Assembly (NCBI RefSeq): GCF_003850345.1
Contig: NZ_CP027707.1
Location: 248,001 to 312,000, forward strand
DNA from: Pseudomonas chlororaphis subsp. piscium
Lineage (GTDB): Bacteria; Pseudomonadota; Gammaproteobacteria; Pseudomonadales; Pseudomonadaceae
Length of the DNA stretch: 64,000 nt
Direction: 5' to 3'
A program made the position numbers and the translations under genes. A model generated the notes under the pieces. It was not told where the DNA came from. It made no database searches and was given only the letters and a program-made list of their open reading frames with translations. Shown here piece by piece: positions 17,042-25,622 of this stretch (positions within the stretch are counted from its first letter, which is position 1; every line of letters starts with the position of its first letter).

Positions 17042-18668
17042 TTAATCTGCTCTCTTAATGACAAATTGATCAAGCTGCCTGGATTGAATGTCTCGCCCGT
17101 CAACAGTCTTAAATCCTTGAGTTGATATTTTTTCATGGGAAACAATTTTCAATCCAAGTGATTCAATTCTCTTGATCGCCTTTTTTAAATAACCATTTGC
17201 GTTGGCGCTGCCTGTTAAAGTTATTTGGCCATCTTTCGATAGGACTCTCAATATTTCCGGGTTTAATGGATCATAGCCATAGGGGTTATCAATATTGATC
17301 CGGCTTTGGGAACCATCTTTGATTCCCGACAAATTGGTTGCATCACCAGCATGTACACCAGGGACCTTTGGATCAATGTCCAGGTTATAATAACCCTCTA
17401 AAGGATTTGTACCTGCTCCAATATTTAACGAGCCATTTGCATCTGCTGGCTTAGGACACTCCCCAGTCAACCCCAACGGATCCACCCACCCCGTAGGATT
17501 AGGCACATACTGGTAGTTATTCAACCCACCCGCCAGCTTGACTGGGTCCGGGGTCAAAAACCGTCCAGAGTTCGGATTGTAGTAGCGATGACGGTTGTAG
17601 TGCAGCCCGGTTTCCGTATCGAAATACTGCCCCTGAAAGCGCAGCGGGTTGTCGATTTCGGACACGTCCAGCGCTGCTAGATTGCCATACGCCCGGTACT
17701 TGGCCGACCACATGATCTCGCCGCTGTAGGCGGTCAATTCCTGCGGCGTGCCAAGGTGGTCGAGCTGGTAGTAGAACGGCGTAGCCTGGGCCGGGCCTTC
17801 GCCATCGAGCATGGCCAGGGGACGAAAGGTGCCGGGTTCGTAGATGTAAGTGCGATAGCGATTTTCAGCGCTCTCGGCGATCAGCCGTTCGCCTTGCCAC
17901 AGGAACTCGGTAGTACGGCCATCGACAGTTTTGGCAATGCGGCGGCCGAAGGCGTCGTACTTGTAGGTGGCAGTGCTTCCGCCCGGCAAGCTGACGCCGA
18001 TCAGGCGGTGCTGGCAGTCGTATTGGTATTCGGTGACCAGTTTCTGACCGGCGCCGCGGCGTTCGCGGCTGAGGTTGCCGAAGGCGTCGTAGTCGTAGTG
18101 ACGGTCGCCTTGCATCAGCAGGCGGTTACCTTTGACGTTGGCCAGGTTGGCGGCGGGCTGGTCACCCTGGCCGAGCAGGTTGCCGGCCGGGTCGTGGGCG
18201 AAGCTCTCTGGTGTGGCACCCCGTACGTTGATCAGGCGATCCAGCGGGTCGTAGTGATAACGCAGGTTGCCCTTGCGGCTGTCGTCGATGCCGGCGAGGT
18301 TGCCGTTGGCGTCGTAGGCATAGGCGCGGCGGTAGAGGTTGTGCTGCTGGCCGTGCTGTTGCTGGCTGACGCTGTGGGCCTGCAGGCGGCCTTGATCGTC
18401 GTACTGGTACTGGCTGAGCAGCAGGCCCTGTTGGCGCTGCTGTTCGCGGCCGGCGTTGAACTGGTGGCTGGTCAGGCGCGAGCCGTTGAGGTCGATGCTG
18501 CTGAGCTGGCCGCCAGGGGCATGGCGGTAGTCGAGGTTGCTGCCATCGGGCAGGCGGCAATGGCTGAGCTGGCCGAGCTTGTCGTATTCGTAGCGCAGGG
18601 TGCCCCAGCCCTGGTGTTCGGTAATCAGGCGGTCTTGCAGGTCGTATTCGTAGGCCAGCGGCCGTCGT
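17042..18668 (-). pseudogene. 5'-truncated rhs (orphan tip) with methyltransferase-like C-terminal domain
   Basis: The rhs core from 18660 down to 17478 is colinear with 21674-20492 of the full-length rhs, with no net indel. The N-terminal two thirds are missing, cut at a junction with module copy 2, and no proper start codon exists (first in-frame ATG at 18115). After the conserved PTGWVDPLGL junction the 141-residue tip differs completely from that of the main rhs. The tip contains LNIGAGTNPLEGYYNLDID, GDATNLSG, NIDNPYGYDP and EILRVLSKDGQITLTGS. These fit motifs I, II, IV and post-IV of class I S-adenosylmethionine methyltransferases. It is probably silent in this position but usable as a donor for tip exchange. 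Confidence 0.75.
17478..18660. repeat. 1.18-kb direct repeat of rhs core, copy A
   Basis: Matches 20492-21674 at a constant offset of 3014 bp with scattered substitutions only. It spans core repeats and the DPLGL junction; homology stops at the tip. Confidence 0.9.
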
Positions 18669-18757
18669 AGCGGATTTTTCGTTGGCCGCCGTCGGAAGAT
18701 CAGCGCAGTTCGCCACTCTGCGCTGATAAGGCATTGCTGATTTTTTAAAGAACGGAT

Positions 18758-19033
18758 TTAAGCGTTCAGAACCTGATCCTGCAATCTACGGCCGATGACA
18801 TCCATCAGGTCGCAGCCGTCGCGGAGTGGGATGACGATCACTCGCGACAAATCTTGTAGCAGTAGCGGGTCTCTGCTGATGTTTTCTGTTAGAGAAATCG
18901 TTTCAAGTAGCTGGGTTACACATCGGATGCGGTATGCGGCGGTGTCATGCAGCACATCGATGGGGGCCTGTGTGTCGATCAGCAGCGAAGGAAAGTTGTT
19001 GTCGATTCCTGTGATGGGCATGTAGCGAGACAT
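18758..19033 (-). CDS. 91-aa conserved protein, copy 2 (DUF3077-like?)
   Basis: Ninety-one residues, nearly identical to the copy at 15617-15892; differences are mainly conservative (VDVLHD/IDVLHD, ENFNNDP/ENISRDP). The ATG at 19033 has AGGAAGA upstream; longer readings run through the structured leader and are rejected. Purifying selection is suggested because both copies keep an open frame and the same termini. It is located between SUKH-type immunity gene and truncated rhs. Function unknown; family assignment tentative. Confidence 0.7.
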   Translation of the reverse strand: MSRYMPITGIDNNFPSLLIDTQAPIDVLHDTAAYRIRCVTQLLETISLTENISRDPLLLQDLSRVIVIPLRDGCDLMDVIGRRLQDQVLNA

Positions 19034-19074
19034 AGATGATCTTCCTGGGTCAGTTTCAGAAACTGCCTGCATCA

Positions 19075-19162
19075 CTTCCACATGAGGGGTGGCAGTTGTA
19101 CACGGGTGTGGAAGACCGAGGATCCAAGAACCCGGCGCACCCGAAAGTGCCCCGTGTACAAC
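19075..19162 (-). ncRNA. Candidate structured leader RNA upstream of the 91-aa ORF, copy 2
   Basis: Same topology as copy 1. The long stem is GTTGTACACGGG (19095-19106) with CCCGTGTACAAC (19151-19162), and the interleaved stem is CTTCCACA (19075-19082) with TGTGGAAG (19107-19114). Relative to copy 1 three base pairs of the long stem change on both sides, keeping Watson-Crick pairing. The stem's inner hairpin is GCAC/GTGC. Confidence 0.6.
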
Positions 19163-19335
19163 CGCCATAATTTAAAAGCATGTAAAAAGCATGCTCAATG
19201 GAGGTTCTTTGACTTGGATCTCAAAGGGCTTCCACACCCTTATCGCTGATTTTTGCAGCGATCTGAAGATCCTATCTGGGTAAAGGGTGGGCTACAAGCT
19301 GGCGGAAGTCGATGTGATCTGTAGGAAAATTCTCT

Positions 19336-19504
19336 AAAAATACTAACAGAAAATTATCTTGCGTTTGGCTAATAGACAAGTGCTGTTTTGGTTTTGCTAC
19401 TGTGCATTTGAGGGGCTTTATAAATCACCCCTCTCCCCCAAAATTATCAATTTCTTGTCGCGTAGAAGGCACGCCAATAGTTGGGATATTTTATTTCGTA
19501 ATTT
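19336..19504. other. Intergenic AT-rich segment
   Basis: Between module copy 2 and the end of the SUKH-like gene. It holds no open frame or clear hairpin that I can support. Confidence 0.35.
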
Positions 19505-20023
19505 TTAAAAGTTGAATTCGGCGCTGACTATTCCGTCGTCGTCATTTTTTGAGTTGTTTTCTTCATTGTCAGGTACGAGGTGTTCAAAGAAATTAGTAAA
19601 GGATGGAGCAATTAGGAAAAGTGAAGATGCATCATCTTTCGCTTCGTGATACCAGTAATATACTTCTTCCGTTTTTTTGCTAATGCAAAATTGATCTCCT
19701 CCCCCTGACTCTCCAAATGTATAAAAATCACCGCTTATTTGGTTTGAGTACATTTCATTTTTATAGTAGATGTTGTTTGAGTCTTGGTTTAGTCCGTAGA
19801 TTATATCTAGGAATACGAAGCCGTTTCTGTCGCCGATAGGCATCTTTTTAGGGGTTTTGAATTTTGCACCATTTGAGAAAACTATGGCTGTTTTGAACTT
19901 TTTTAGAAGTTTCTTCAGATCTTCTGAAATTTCGCTACCATCCTGCAAGCTATTGCGGGACTGTTTTGTCTCGAAGGACATTGACTCGGCACCGAGCTCA
20001 TTTAAAACCTTGTCATATGACAT
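19505..20023 (-). CDS. SUKH (SMI1/KNR4)-like immunity protein
   Basis: This 172-residue soluble protein would neutralise the HNH-like tip of the upstream Rhs protein in the cytoplasm. The middle and C-terminal parts carry the SUKH pattern: NGFVFLDIIYGLN, then GDFYTFGESGGGDQFCISKKTEEVYYWYHE and SLFLIAPSFTNFFEHL. It begins 2 bp after the rhs stop, as expected for a toxin-immunity pair, and is much more AT-rich than the rhs core. SUKH immunity proteins are often paired with HNH-superfamily nuclease toxins, which fits. The exact SUKH subgroup is not determined. Confidence 0.75.
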   Translation of the reverse strand: MSYDKVLNELGAESMSFETKQSRNSLQDGSEISEDLKKLLKKFKTAIVFSNGAKFKTPKKMPIGDRNGFVFLDIIYGLNQDSNNIYYKNEMYSNQISGDFYTFGESGGGDQFCISKKTEEVYYWYHEAKDDASSLFLIAPSFTNFFEHLVPDNEENNSKNDDDGIVSAEFNF

Positions 20024-20025
20024 AT

Positions 20026-23000
20026 TTAATTCCTCATGTCCGAGGCAGAGCCAATATGGGGGATATTTCCATGTAGGCCTGACGGGATCAGCTGTATGGT
20101 CTCTTTATCAAGATGGTGTGGTGTGAGCCCAGCCTTTCGTAATAATAGTCTAGCTGCATTGGCGCTTCTTAGATTTTTTTCTTTTTTTAGTCTTTCATAA
20201 ACTTTTTTGAAATCTTGATCTGTACCATCTAGTACGCCAGGCTTGAATTTAACAGTACCTTTTGACCACTGTGAAAAGTCGGGGCGACCATTGATGAAAG
20301 GAATAGGCTGTCCTTTGGTTACTTCGTTTACCTCAGGAATATCAGAATACCAAGGACTTTCTCCTGGCTTCCCCTTCCCATCTGTCCCCCAGCGACCTTG
20401 GTTCCTCGGAAGTCGCGTACGGGAATTCTGACCTGTCTCCAGCGTTTGGGATTTGCCCCCAGTTGCTCCTGGGCACTCATCTAGACCTAATGGATCCACC
20501 CAACCCGTTGGGTTATGCACATATCTGTAGTTGTTCAACCCCCCCGCCAGCTTGATCGGGTCCGGCGTCAAGAACCGTCCCGAGCTTGGATTGTAGTAGC
20601 GATGACGGTTGTAGTGCAGCCCGGTTTCCGTGTCGAAGTATTGACCCTGGAAACGCAGCGGGTTATCGATTTCGGAGATGTCCAGCGCGGCCAGATTGCC
20701 GTATGCCCGGTACTTGGCGGACCACATGATCTCGCCGCTATAGGCGGTCAGTTCCTGTGGCGTGCCCAGATGGTCGAGCTGGTAGTAGAACGGTGTGGCC
20801 TGGGCCGGGCCCTCGCCATCGAGCATGGCCAGCGGGCGGAAGGTGCCGGGTTCGTAGAGGTAGGTGCGATAGCGATTTTCAGCGCTCTCAGCGATCAGTC
20901 GTTCGCCTTGCCAGAGGAACTCGGTGGTGCGGCCATCGACGGTCTTGGCGATGCGGCGGCCGAAGGCATCATACTTGTAGGTCGCGGTACTGCCACCCGG
21001 CAGGCTGACACCGATCAGGCGGTGCTGGCAGTCGTATTGGTATTCGGTGACCAGCTTCTGGCCTGCGCCGCGGCGTTCGCGGCTGAGATTACCGAAAGCG
21101 TCGTAGTCGTAATGACGGTCGCCCTGCATCAGCAGGCGGTTACCTTTGACGTTGGCCAGGTTGGCCGCAGGTTGATCGCCTTGACCGAGCAGGTTACCGG
21201 CTGGGTCGTGGGCGAAGCTTTCTGGGGTGGCACCCCGTACGTTGATCAACCGATCCAGCGGGTCGTAGTGATAACGCAGGTTGCCCTTGCGGCTGTCGTC
21301 TATGCCGGCCAGGTTGCCGTTGGCGTCGTAGGCATAGGCGCGGCGGTAGAGGTTGTGCTGTTGGCCGTGCTGTTGCTGGCTGACGCTGTGGGCCTGCAGG
21401 CGGCCTTGATCGTCGTACTGGTACTGGCTGAGCAGCAGGCCCTGTTGGCGCTGCTGTTCGCGGCCGGCGTTGAACTGGTGGCTGGTCAGGCGCGAGCCGT
21501 TGAGGTCGATGCTGCTGAGCTGGCCGCCAGGGGCATGGCGGTAGTCGAGGTTGCTGCCATCGGGCAGGCGGCAATGGCTGAGCTGGCCGAGCTTGTCGTA
21601 TTCGTAGCGCAGGGTGCCCCAGCCCTGGTGTTCGGTGACCAGGCGGTCTTGCAGGTCGTATTCGTAGGCCAGCGGCCAGTGGCCGTCGTCGACATTGACC
21701 AGACGCCCGAGGGCGTCGTAGCTGTAGTGAATTTCTTCGCCATCGGCCAGGGTTTTCACCAGCAGGCGGCCAGCGGCATCGCGCTGGTATTCGGTGACCA
21801 GTTCGCTGCCGTCGTCGCCGAATTCGGTTTTCTTCAGCAGGTTGCCGTTGAGGTCGTAGGCGTAGGCGGTGCTGCGCCCGTCGAAACCGGTTTCCTGCTG
21901 GATCAGGCCGTTGGGGTAGTAGTCCAGGTGGTACTGCTCGCCGCGCTCGTTTTCGATATCGGTCAGCAGCAGGCGTGCGTTGTCGTAGCGATAATGCAAC
22001 TGGCTGCCGTCCGGGTTGATGCGGCGGCTGACCAGGTGCAGGTTGTCGGCGTATTCGTAGCGGGTGATGCGGCCCAGTTCGTCACGCTCGGCGGTGACTT
22101 TGCCGTAGGCGTTGTAGCTGAAGGCCCGGGTCGCGCCGCCGGGCAGGGTGATCTGCGCCAGGCGGTTGGCGGCGTCCCACTGGTACTGGGTGATGGCGCC
22201 GCTCTCGTCCTGGCGGGTGATCTGCCGGCCCAGGGCGTCGTAGCGGTACTTACGTTGGCCACCGTCTGGCAGGCGTTCCTCCAGCAGTTGGCCGAGACCG
22301 TTCCAGCCCAGTTGATGGCGGCTGCCGTCGGGGTGGCTGATTTCTAGCAGGCGACCCTGGCGGTCGTAGCGGTAGTGGGTTTCGTTGCCGTGTGGGTCGG
22401 TTTGCTGGGTTATGTCGCCCTGGAGGTTGCGCTGGTATTTCCAGGTGGCCTTGCCGCGACGTACCACCCGTACGAAACCGTTGTGGTGCTGGTAGGTGGT
22501 CGGTTCGTCTTCGGGAGGGATGATTGCGACCAGGCGCCCGGCTTCGTTGTACTGATATTCGGTGATGGCGCCGAGCGGGTCTTTCTCGGCGATCAGCCGA
22601 CCTTTTTCATCGTAGGCATTTTGTGTTTCTGCGCCGTCAGGGTCGGTCTGGCTGACCAGTCGTGCATTTTCGTCATGTACGTAAACCTGCTCGCTGCCAT
22701 CGACGTTGATGACAGTGACTGTGCCTTGGTCGTCCCACACATACCGGGAATCGATTTGCGAAAGGTTGGACCACTGGCGGATACAGCGGGCCGCCTTGCC
22801 TTCGCGCTCCCACTCCCAGAAAAAGCTCGCACCACCGGCCAGTTGGCGTTGCTGAATGACATGCTGCTCGTCATAGCGATAGCGTTCGATTTCACCCACG
22901 GCATTGGTGGCGCTGATCAGTTGATTGCGCTCGTTGTATTGGTAGCTGACCAGGGTCTGTACCGTCAGCCAGGGCTCCTGACGTTCACCTCGTTCGTCGT

Positions 23001-24879
23001 ACTCGGGGCGGCGCTGCTGATAGTCCACCGCGGCGATATGGCTGTCGTCATAGCGCACGAGCAGGGAGCGCCCGGCGCCATTGTCGATGCGCTGGATCCG
23101 ATCGACCAGGTCATAGCTGATGTGCAGTTGATTGTCGTAGGCGTCGCTGATGGTGGTCAGGCGACCGGCACGGAAGTGATAAAAGCGCGAGCCTTGACCG
23201 GCTTGCGTCAAGATCAACTCGCCGGGCGCATCGCCCAGGAAAATCGCCGCCTCGGCCAGGCTGTTGGTGATGTTCGGGCGTTGTTCGGTCGGCAGCGGAA
23301 ACTGGGTCTGGCGGTTTTCGTTATCGGTCCACAGCACGCCTTCATCGTTGATTTGCAAACGATGGGACAGCGAGTGGCTCCAGCCGAAACCCAGGCGGTT
23401 GTCGATTTCCACCGCGCTGGTGCGATACAGCCGCGTCCATTCCAGGGGCAACAGACCGTCGAGTTCACCGTCGGTGAGGGTCAGCAGTTCCTCACCGGTA
23501 ACCATCGAGATCGGGTCGCCTTCGCAGCGGGTGTTCTTTGTGCACTGCGTCGGTTGATTCGCCGGGTTCTTGGATTGCTTGGGTACGTCATTAACCGGTT
23601 CTTGTTTGACCAGCAGAGTTTGCGGCTCTGTTTTCTTCCGGGCAAACACCGAGGCGTTCGCCTCCATCAGCGTGGGGGTATCGGCGGTCTTGGGCAGAGG
23701 CTTAGGCAGAGGCTTGGGGCCACCGCCCGCGTCGATGAGGATAGGGGCTTTTTTGCTCGCATCCAGTGGAGCGTTCTTGGCCTGGAGCATTACCGGTTTG
23801 GACAGCTCGGTATGGCCTGGAAGGCTATGTTTGCTGCTGGCCATCATCAGTTGCTCGGCCAGCCCCTCAAGGTATTTGAGCGCTCCCCCGGGCTTCATTT
23901 TGCTCAGGGCCTTGGTCCCCAGGCGCACGGCCAGGCCGGCCCCGCCGGTAAGGCAGATGCCGATGAGCACGTTGATCAGGAATTCGACGCCGATGCTCGC
24001 GATCACACTGACGATCATTTGCGGCGGCAACATGCCGACCCAGGCCACGATCGCCGAGATGTAGATAAACATCAGCGGTTCGTCGTTGAGTATCAATAAG
24101 GCAGAGGCGATGGCGTCTTTGGAAGTGGCGTAGAGCTTGTCGATTTCGAGGTCCGATAAGTAATCGCCAAGCTGTTTGGCCTTGCCTATCGGGTCGGCCA
24201 ACAGCTCCATAAAGTCTTTCAAGTCATCCCACAAATTGAGCAGCGCCTGCTCGAAGCTATCGAGCGCCTCTTGCAGCAGAATCCTCGCGCGACCTGAACG
24301 ATCGGCCGCGGAGTAGGTGCTCCATTGCGGTTGGAACTTGCTCGCCCACTCGCTTTTCAGCCAGCCGTCGAGGTCGCTGATCACGCTTTTGTAAGAGCCA
24401 TAAAGGGCTTTGACATCGCTTTCCGAGACGTCCGGAAAAAAGGTGATGCGATAGAGTTTCCCCGGGATGCACTTGTCGATGGTCTCGATGCCGCTAGGAC
24501 CGATCTTTTTATTGATCGGGGCTCCTACCACGGAGTAACCGATCATTGCCTTTTCGACCTGTTCGAGACGTACCGGGGTATTGCCGATGGGCACGTAACG
24601 CGCGGTTTCGAACGTATGGATCAGGGTGAACTTGCCGTCCTTTGGACACACGGCAAAGGTCTCGACGGCCCCTTTCTTGGTCTTGCGCTGGGTGACGCTG
24701 ACCTCGTTGCCGACCTTGAATTTCTGGTCGACGTCCATGGCCCAACCCGTCCAGAAACCGTCCGCCCAGTTCTGGTAGTCACTCAGGCAATTATTGAAGT
24801 CCTTGAGGATCAGGTTCACGTCAGGTGCTTTGGCGTCCAGTACCCGAAGGACCAAGGTTCCCAGTGGGCTGCTAATCAT
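20026..24879 (-). CDS. Rhs-family type VI secretion effector with C-terminal HNH-like nuclease tip
   Basis: The 1617-residue protein would be loaded on VgrG and injected into rival cells. Residues 1-260 are a soluble N-terminal region of unknown fold with no PAAR domain. Residues ~268-318 are strongly hydrophobic (probable membrane segments). A Pro/Lys linker runs to ~450, and a DUF6531-like start (CEGDPISMVTGEELLTLTD) opens the shell of YD repeats (YRYDALGR, YSYDALGR and similar) from ~460 to 1460. The conserved HNPTGWVDPLGL junction precedes a 151-residue tip with PDFSQWSKGTVKF and LTPHHLDKETIQLIPSGLHG, then PHIGSAS. This is the colicin-DNase/WHH-type HNH pattern. The start overlaps the DUF4123 gene by 4 bp. 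Confidence 0.88.
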   Translation of the reverse strand: MISSPLGTLVLRVLDAKAPDVNLILKDFNNCLSDYQNWADGFWTGWAMDVDQKFKVGNEVSVTQRKTKKGAVETFAVCPKDGKFTLIHTFETARYVPIGNTPVRLEQVEKAMIGYSVVGAPINKKIGPSGIETIDKCIPGKLYRITFFPDVSESDVKALYGSYKSVISDLDGWLKSEWASKFQPQWSTYSAADRSGRARILLQEALDSFEQALLNLWDDLKDFMELLADPIGKAKQLGDYLSDLEIDKLYATSKDAIASALLILNDEPLMFIYISAIVAWVGMLPPQMIVSVIASIGVEFLINVLIGICLTGGAGLAVRLGTKALSKMKPGGALKYLEGLAEQLMMASSKHSLPGHTELSKPVMLQAKNAPLDASKKAPILIDAGGGPKPLPKPLPKTADTPTLMEANASVFARKKTEPQTLLVKQEPVNDVPKQSKNPANQPTQCTKNTRCEGDPISMVTGEELLTLTDGELDGLLPLEWTRLYRTSAVEIDNRLGFGWSHSLSHRLQINDEGVLWTDNENRQTQFPLPTEQRPNITNSLAEAAIFLGDAPGELILTQAGQGSRFYHFRAGRLTTISDAYDNQLHISYDLVDRIQRIDNGAGRSLLVRYDDSHIAAVDYQQRRPEYDERGERQEPWLTVQTLVSYQYNERNQLISATNAVGEIERYRYDEQHVIQQRQLAGGASFFWEWEREGKAARCIRQWSNLSQIDSRYVWDDQGTVTVINVDGSEQVYVHDENARLVSQTDPDGAETQNAYDEKGRLIAEKDPLGAITEYQYNEAGRLVAIIPPEDEPTTYQHHNGFVRVVRRGKATWKYQRNLQGDITQQTDPHGNETHYRYDRQGRLLEISHPDGSRHQLGWNGLGQLLEERLPDGGQRKYRYDALGRQITRQDESGAITQYQWDAANRLAQITLPGGATRAFSYNAYGKVTAERDELGRITRYEYADNLHLVSRRINPDGSQLHYRYDNARLLLTDIENERGEQYHLDYYPNGLIQQETGFDGRSTAYAYDLNGNLLKKTEFGDDGSELVTEYQRDAAGRLLVKTLADGEEIHYSYDALGRLVNVDDGHWPLAYEYDLQDRLVTEHQGWGTLRYEYDKLGQLSHCRLPDGSNLDYRHAPGGQLSSIDLNGSRLTSHQFNAGREQQRQQGLLLSQYQYDDQGRLQAHSVSQQQHGQQHNLYRRAYAYDANGNLAGIDDSRKGNLRYHYDPLDRLINVRGATPESFAHDPAGNLLGQGDQPAANLANVKGNRLLMQGDRHYDYDAFGNLSRERRGAGQKLVTEYQYDCQHRLIGVSLPGGSTATYKYDAFGRRIAKTVDGRTTEFLWQGERLIAESAENRYRTYLYEPGTFRPLAMLDGEGPAQATPFYYQLDHLGTPQELTAYSGEIMWSAKYRAYGNLAALDISEIDNPLRFQGQYFDTETGLHYNRHRYYNPSSGRFLTPDPIKLAGGLNNYRYVHNPTGWVDPLGLDECPGATGGKSQTLETGQNSRTRLPRNQGRWGTDGKGKPGESPWYSDIPEVNEVTKGQPIPFINGRPDFSQWSKGTVKFKPGVLDGTDQDFKKVYERLKKEKNLRSANAARLLLRKAGLTPHHLDKETIQLIPSGLHGNIPHIGSASDMRN
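20492..21674. repeat. 1.18-kb direct repeat of rhs core, copy B
   Basis: Partner of 17478-18660 (offset 3014 bp). It lies within the full-length rhs and gives a substrate for homologous exchange of tips. Confidence 0.9.
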
Positions 24880-25622
24880 GCGTTGACTTCCTTTGTCAGC
24901 TGGGCGGCGAGGCGCTCTGCCAAATCTTCTGTAGGCGGTTGGTTGCGGACGAAGCGTTCGACTTTGTGGCGCAGGTTGTTTTCAGGAAAGGCGAAATACA
25001 GCTCGGGACAGTCTTCGCTCAGCCACTGCATCAGGTTGTCGATAACGGTGCTCGGGTCGTCCTTGGCGAGTTTCTTGACCAGTGCTTCTGGCACCTCCCA
25101 CCAGGGAAATGCCTTGGGCGGCTTGACCACTCCCTGGCCGGTTTTCAGAGCCTGGCCATTGACGAGATAGCGATCGAATACCGGCAGGACTTGCGTTGCG
25201 TCTTGGCCCAGGCCGGTGAGAATCGGATAGATATGCCGCCCATCCCAATACCTGAAAAACACCTCCGCCCCATCCGGCATCTTCACCTGGGTCAGGCTGC
25301 GCAAGTGTTCGAACACCACATCCGCTTCGCAGTTGGAGACGGCCAGCCAGCCCCAGTCGTCGGCGTCGGTGCTGGCGATCCAGTCGAGGAAGGGCGCGTT
25401 CGGCTTGAGTTCGATCAGGTAGGGCATGACCGGCTGCCAGTCGGCGTAGGGCGTGCCGCTCCAGATCGGGGTCAGGCCGCTGGCGCCCTGGGTCTGGTAG
25501 AAGTCCTTGAGCGGGTCGGCGTCGCTGGCGTTGCTGATGACCAGGTACAGGCGTTCGTCGGTTTGCAGGGGCTGCTGGGCGAGCCAGGCTTGGGGTGTCA
25601 GGCGATCAGATGGCACAGGCAC
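24876..25622 (-). CDS. DUF4123 protein, type VI effector adaptor/chaperone
   Basis: This cytoplasmic adaptor of 248 residues or slightly fewer would load the Rhs effector onto VgrG. DUF4123 character is seen in RLYLVISNASDADPLKDFY at the N-terminus, YLIELKPNAPFLDWI (around residues 67-81) and GRHIYPILTGL. Two in-frame GTG codons (25622 and 25616) are possible starts; both overlap the 3' end of vgrG, and no ATG fits. Its stop overlaps the rhs ATG by 4 bp. Tight packing vgrG-DUF4123-rhs-immunity is typical of a type VI cargo operon. Confidence 0.85.
   Translation of the reverse strand: MPVPSDRLTPQAWLAQQPLQTDERLYLVISNASDADPLKDFYQTQGASGLTPIWSGTPYADWQPVMPYLIELKPNAPFLDWIASTDADDWGWLAVSNCEADVVFEHLRSLTQVKMPDGAEVFFRYWDGRHIYPILTGLGQDATQVLPVFDRYLVNGQALKTGQGVVKPPKAFPWWEVPEALVKKLAKDDPSTVIDNLMQWLSEDCPELYFAFPENNLRHKVERFVRNQPPTEDLAERLAAQLTKEVNA

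Larger units (their letters stand above)
18690..19335 (-). repeat. Repeated module, copy 2 (91-aa ORF plus structured leader)
   Basis: Second copy of the module at 15560-16200. It has the perfect hairpin ATCAGCGCAG/CTGCGCTGAT at 18697-18725, the 91-aa ORF (18758-19033), leader pseudoknot arms (19075-19162), a second CTTCCACA (19229-19236) and an ATCGCTG/CAGCGAT hairpin (19242-19262). It joins a ~35-bp rhs-repeat scrap (about 18661-18696, most similar to 22236-22262) that is itself out of place relative to the adjoining core. Confidence 0.75.

Noticed and set aside
15901..19335. Insertion sequence at the 91-aa-ORF modules
   Set aside because: No transposase, no terminal inverted repeats and no target duplication could be found; described as a repeated module instead.
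20515..22347. 610-codon plus-strand frame opposite rhs
   Set aside because: Shadow of the repetitive rhs core; repetitive Val/Ala composition and no family resemblance.
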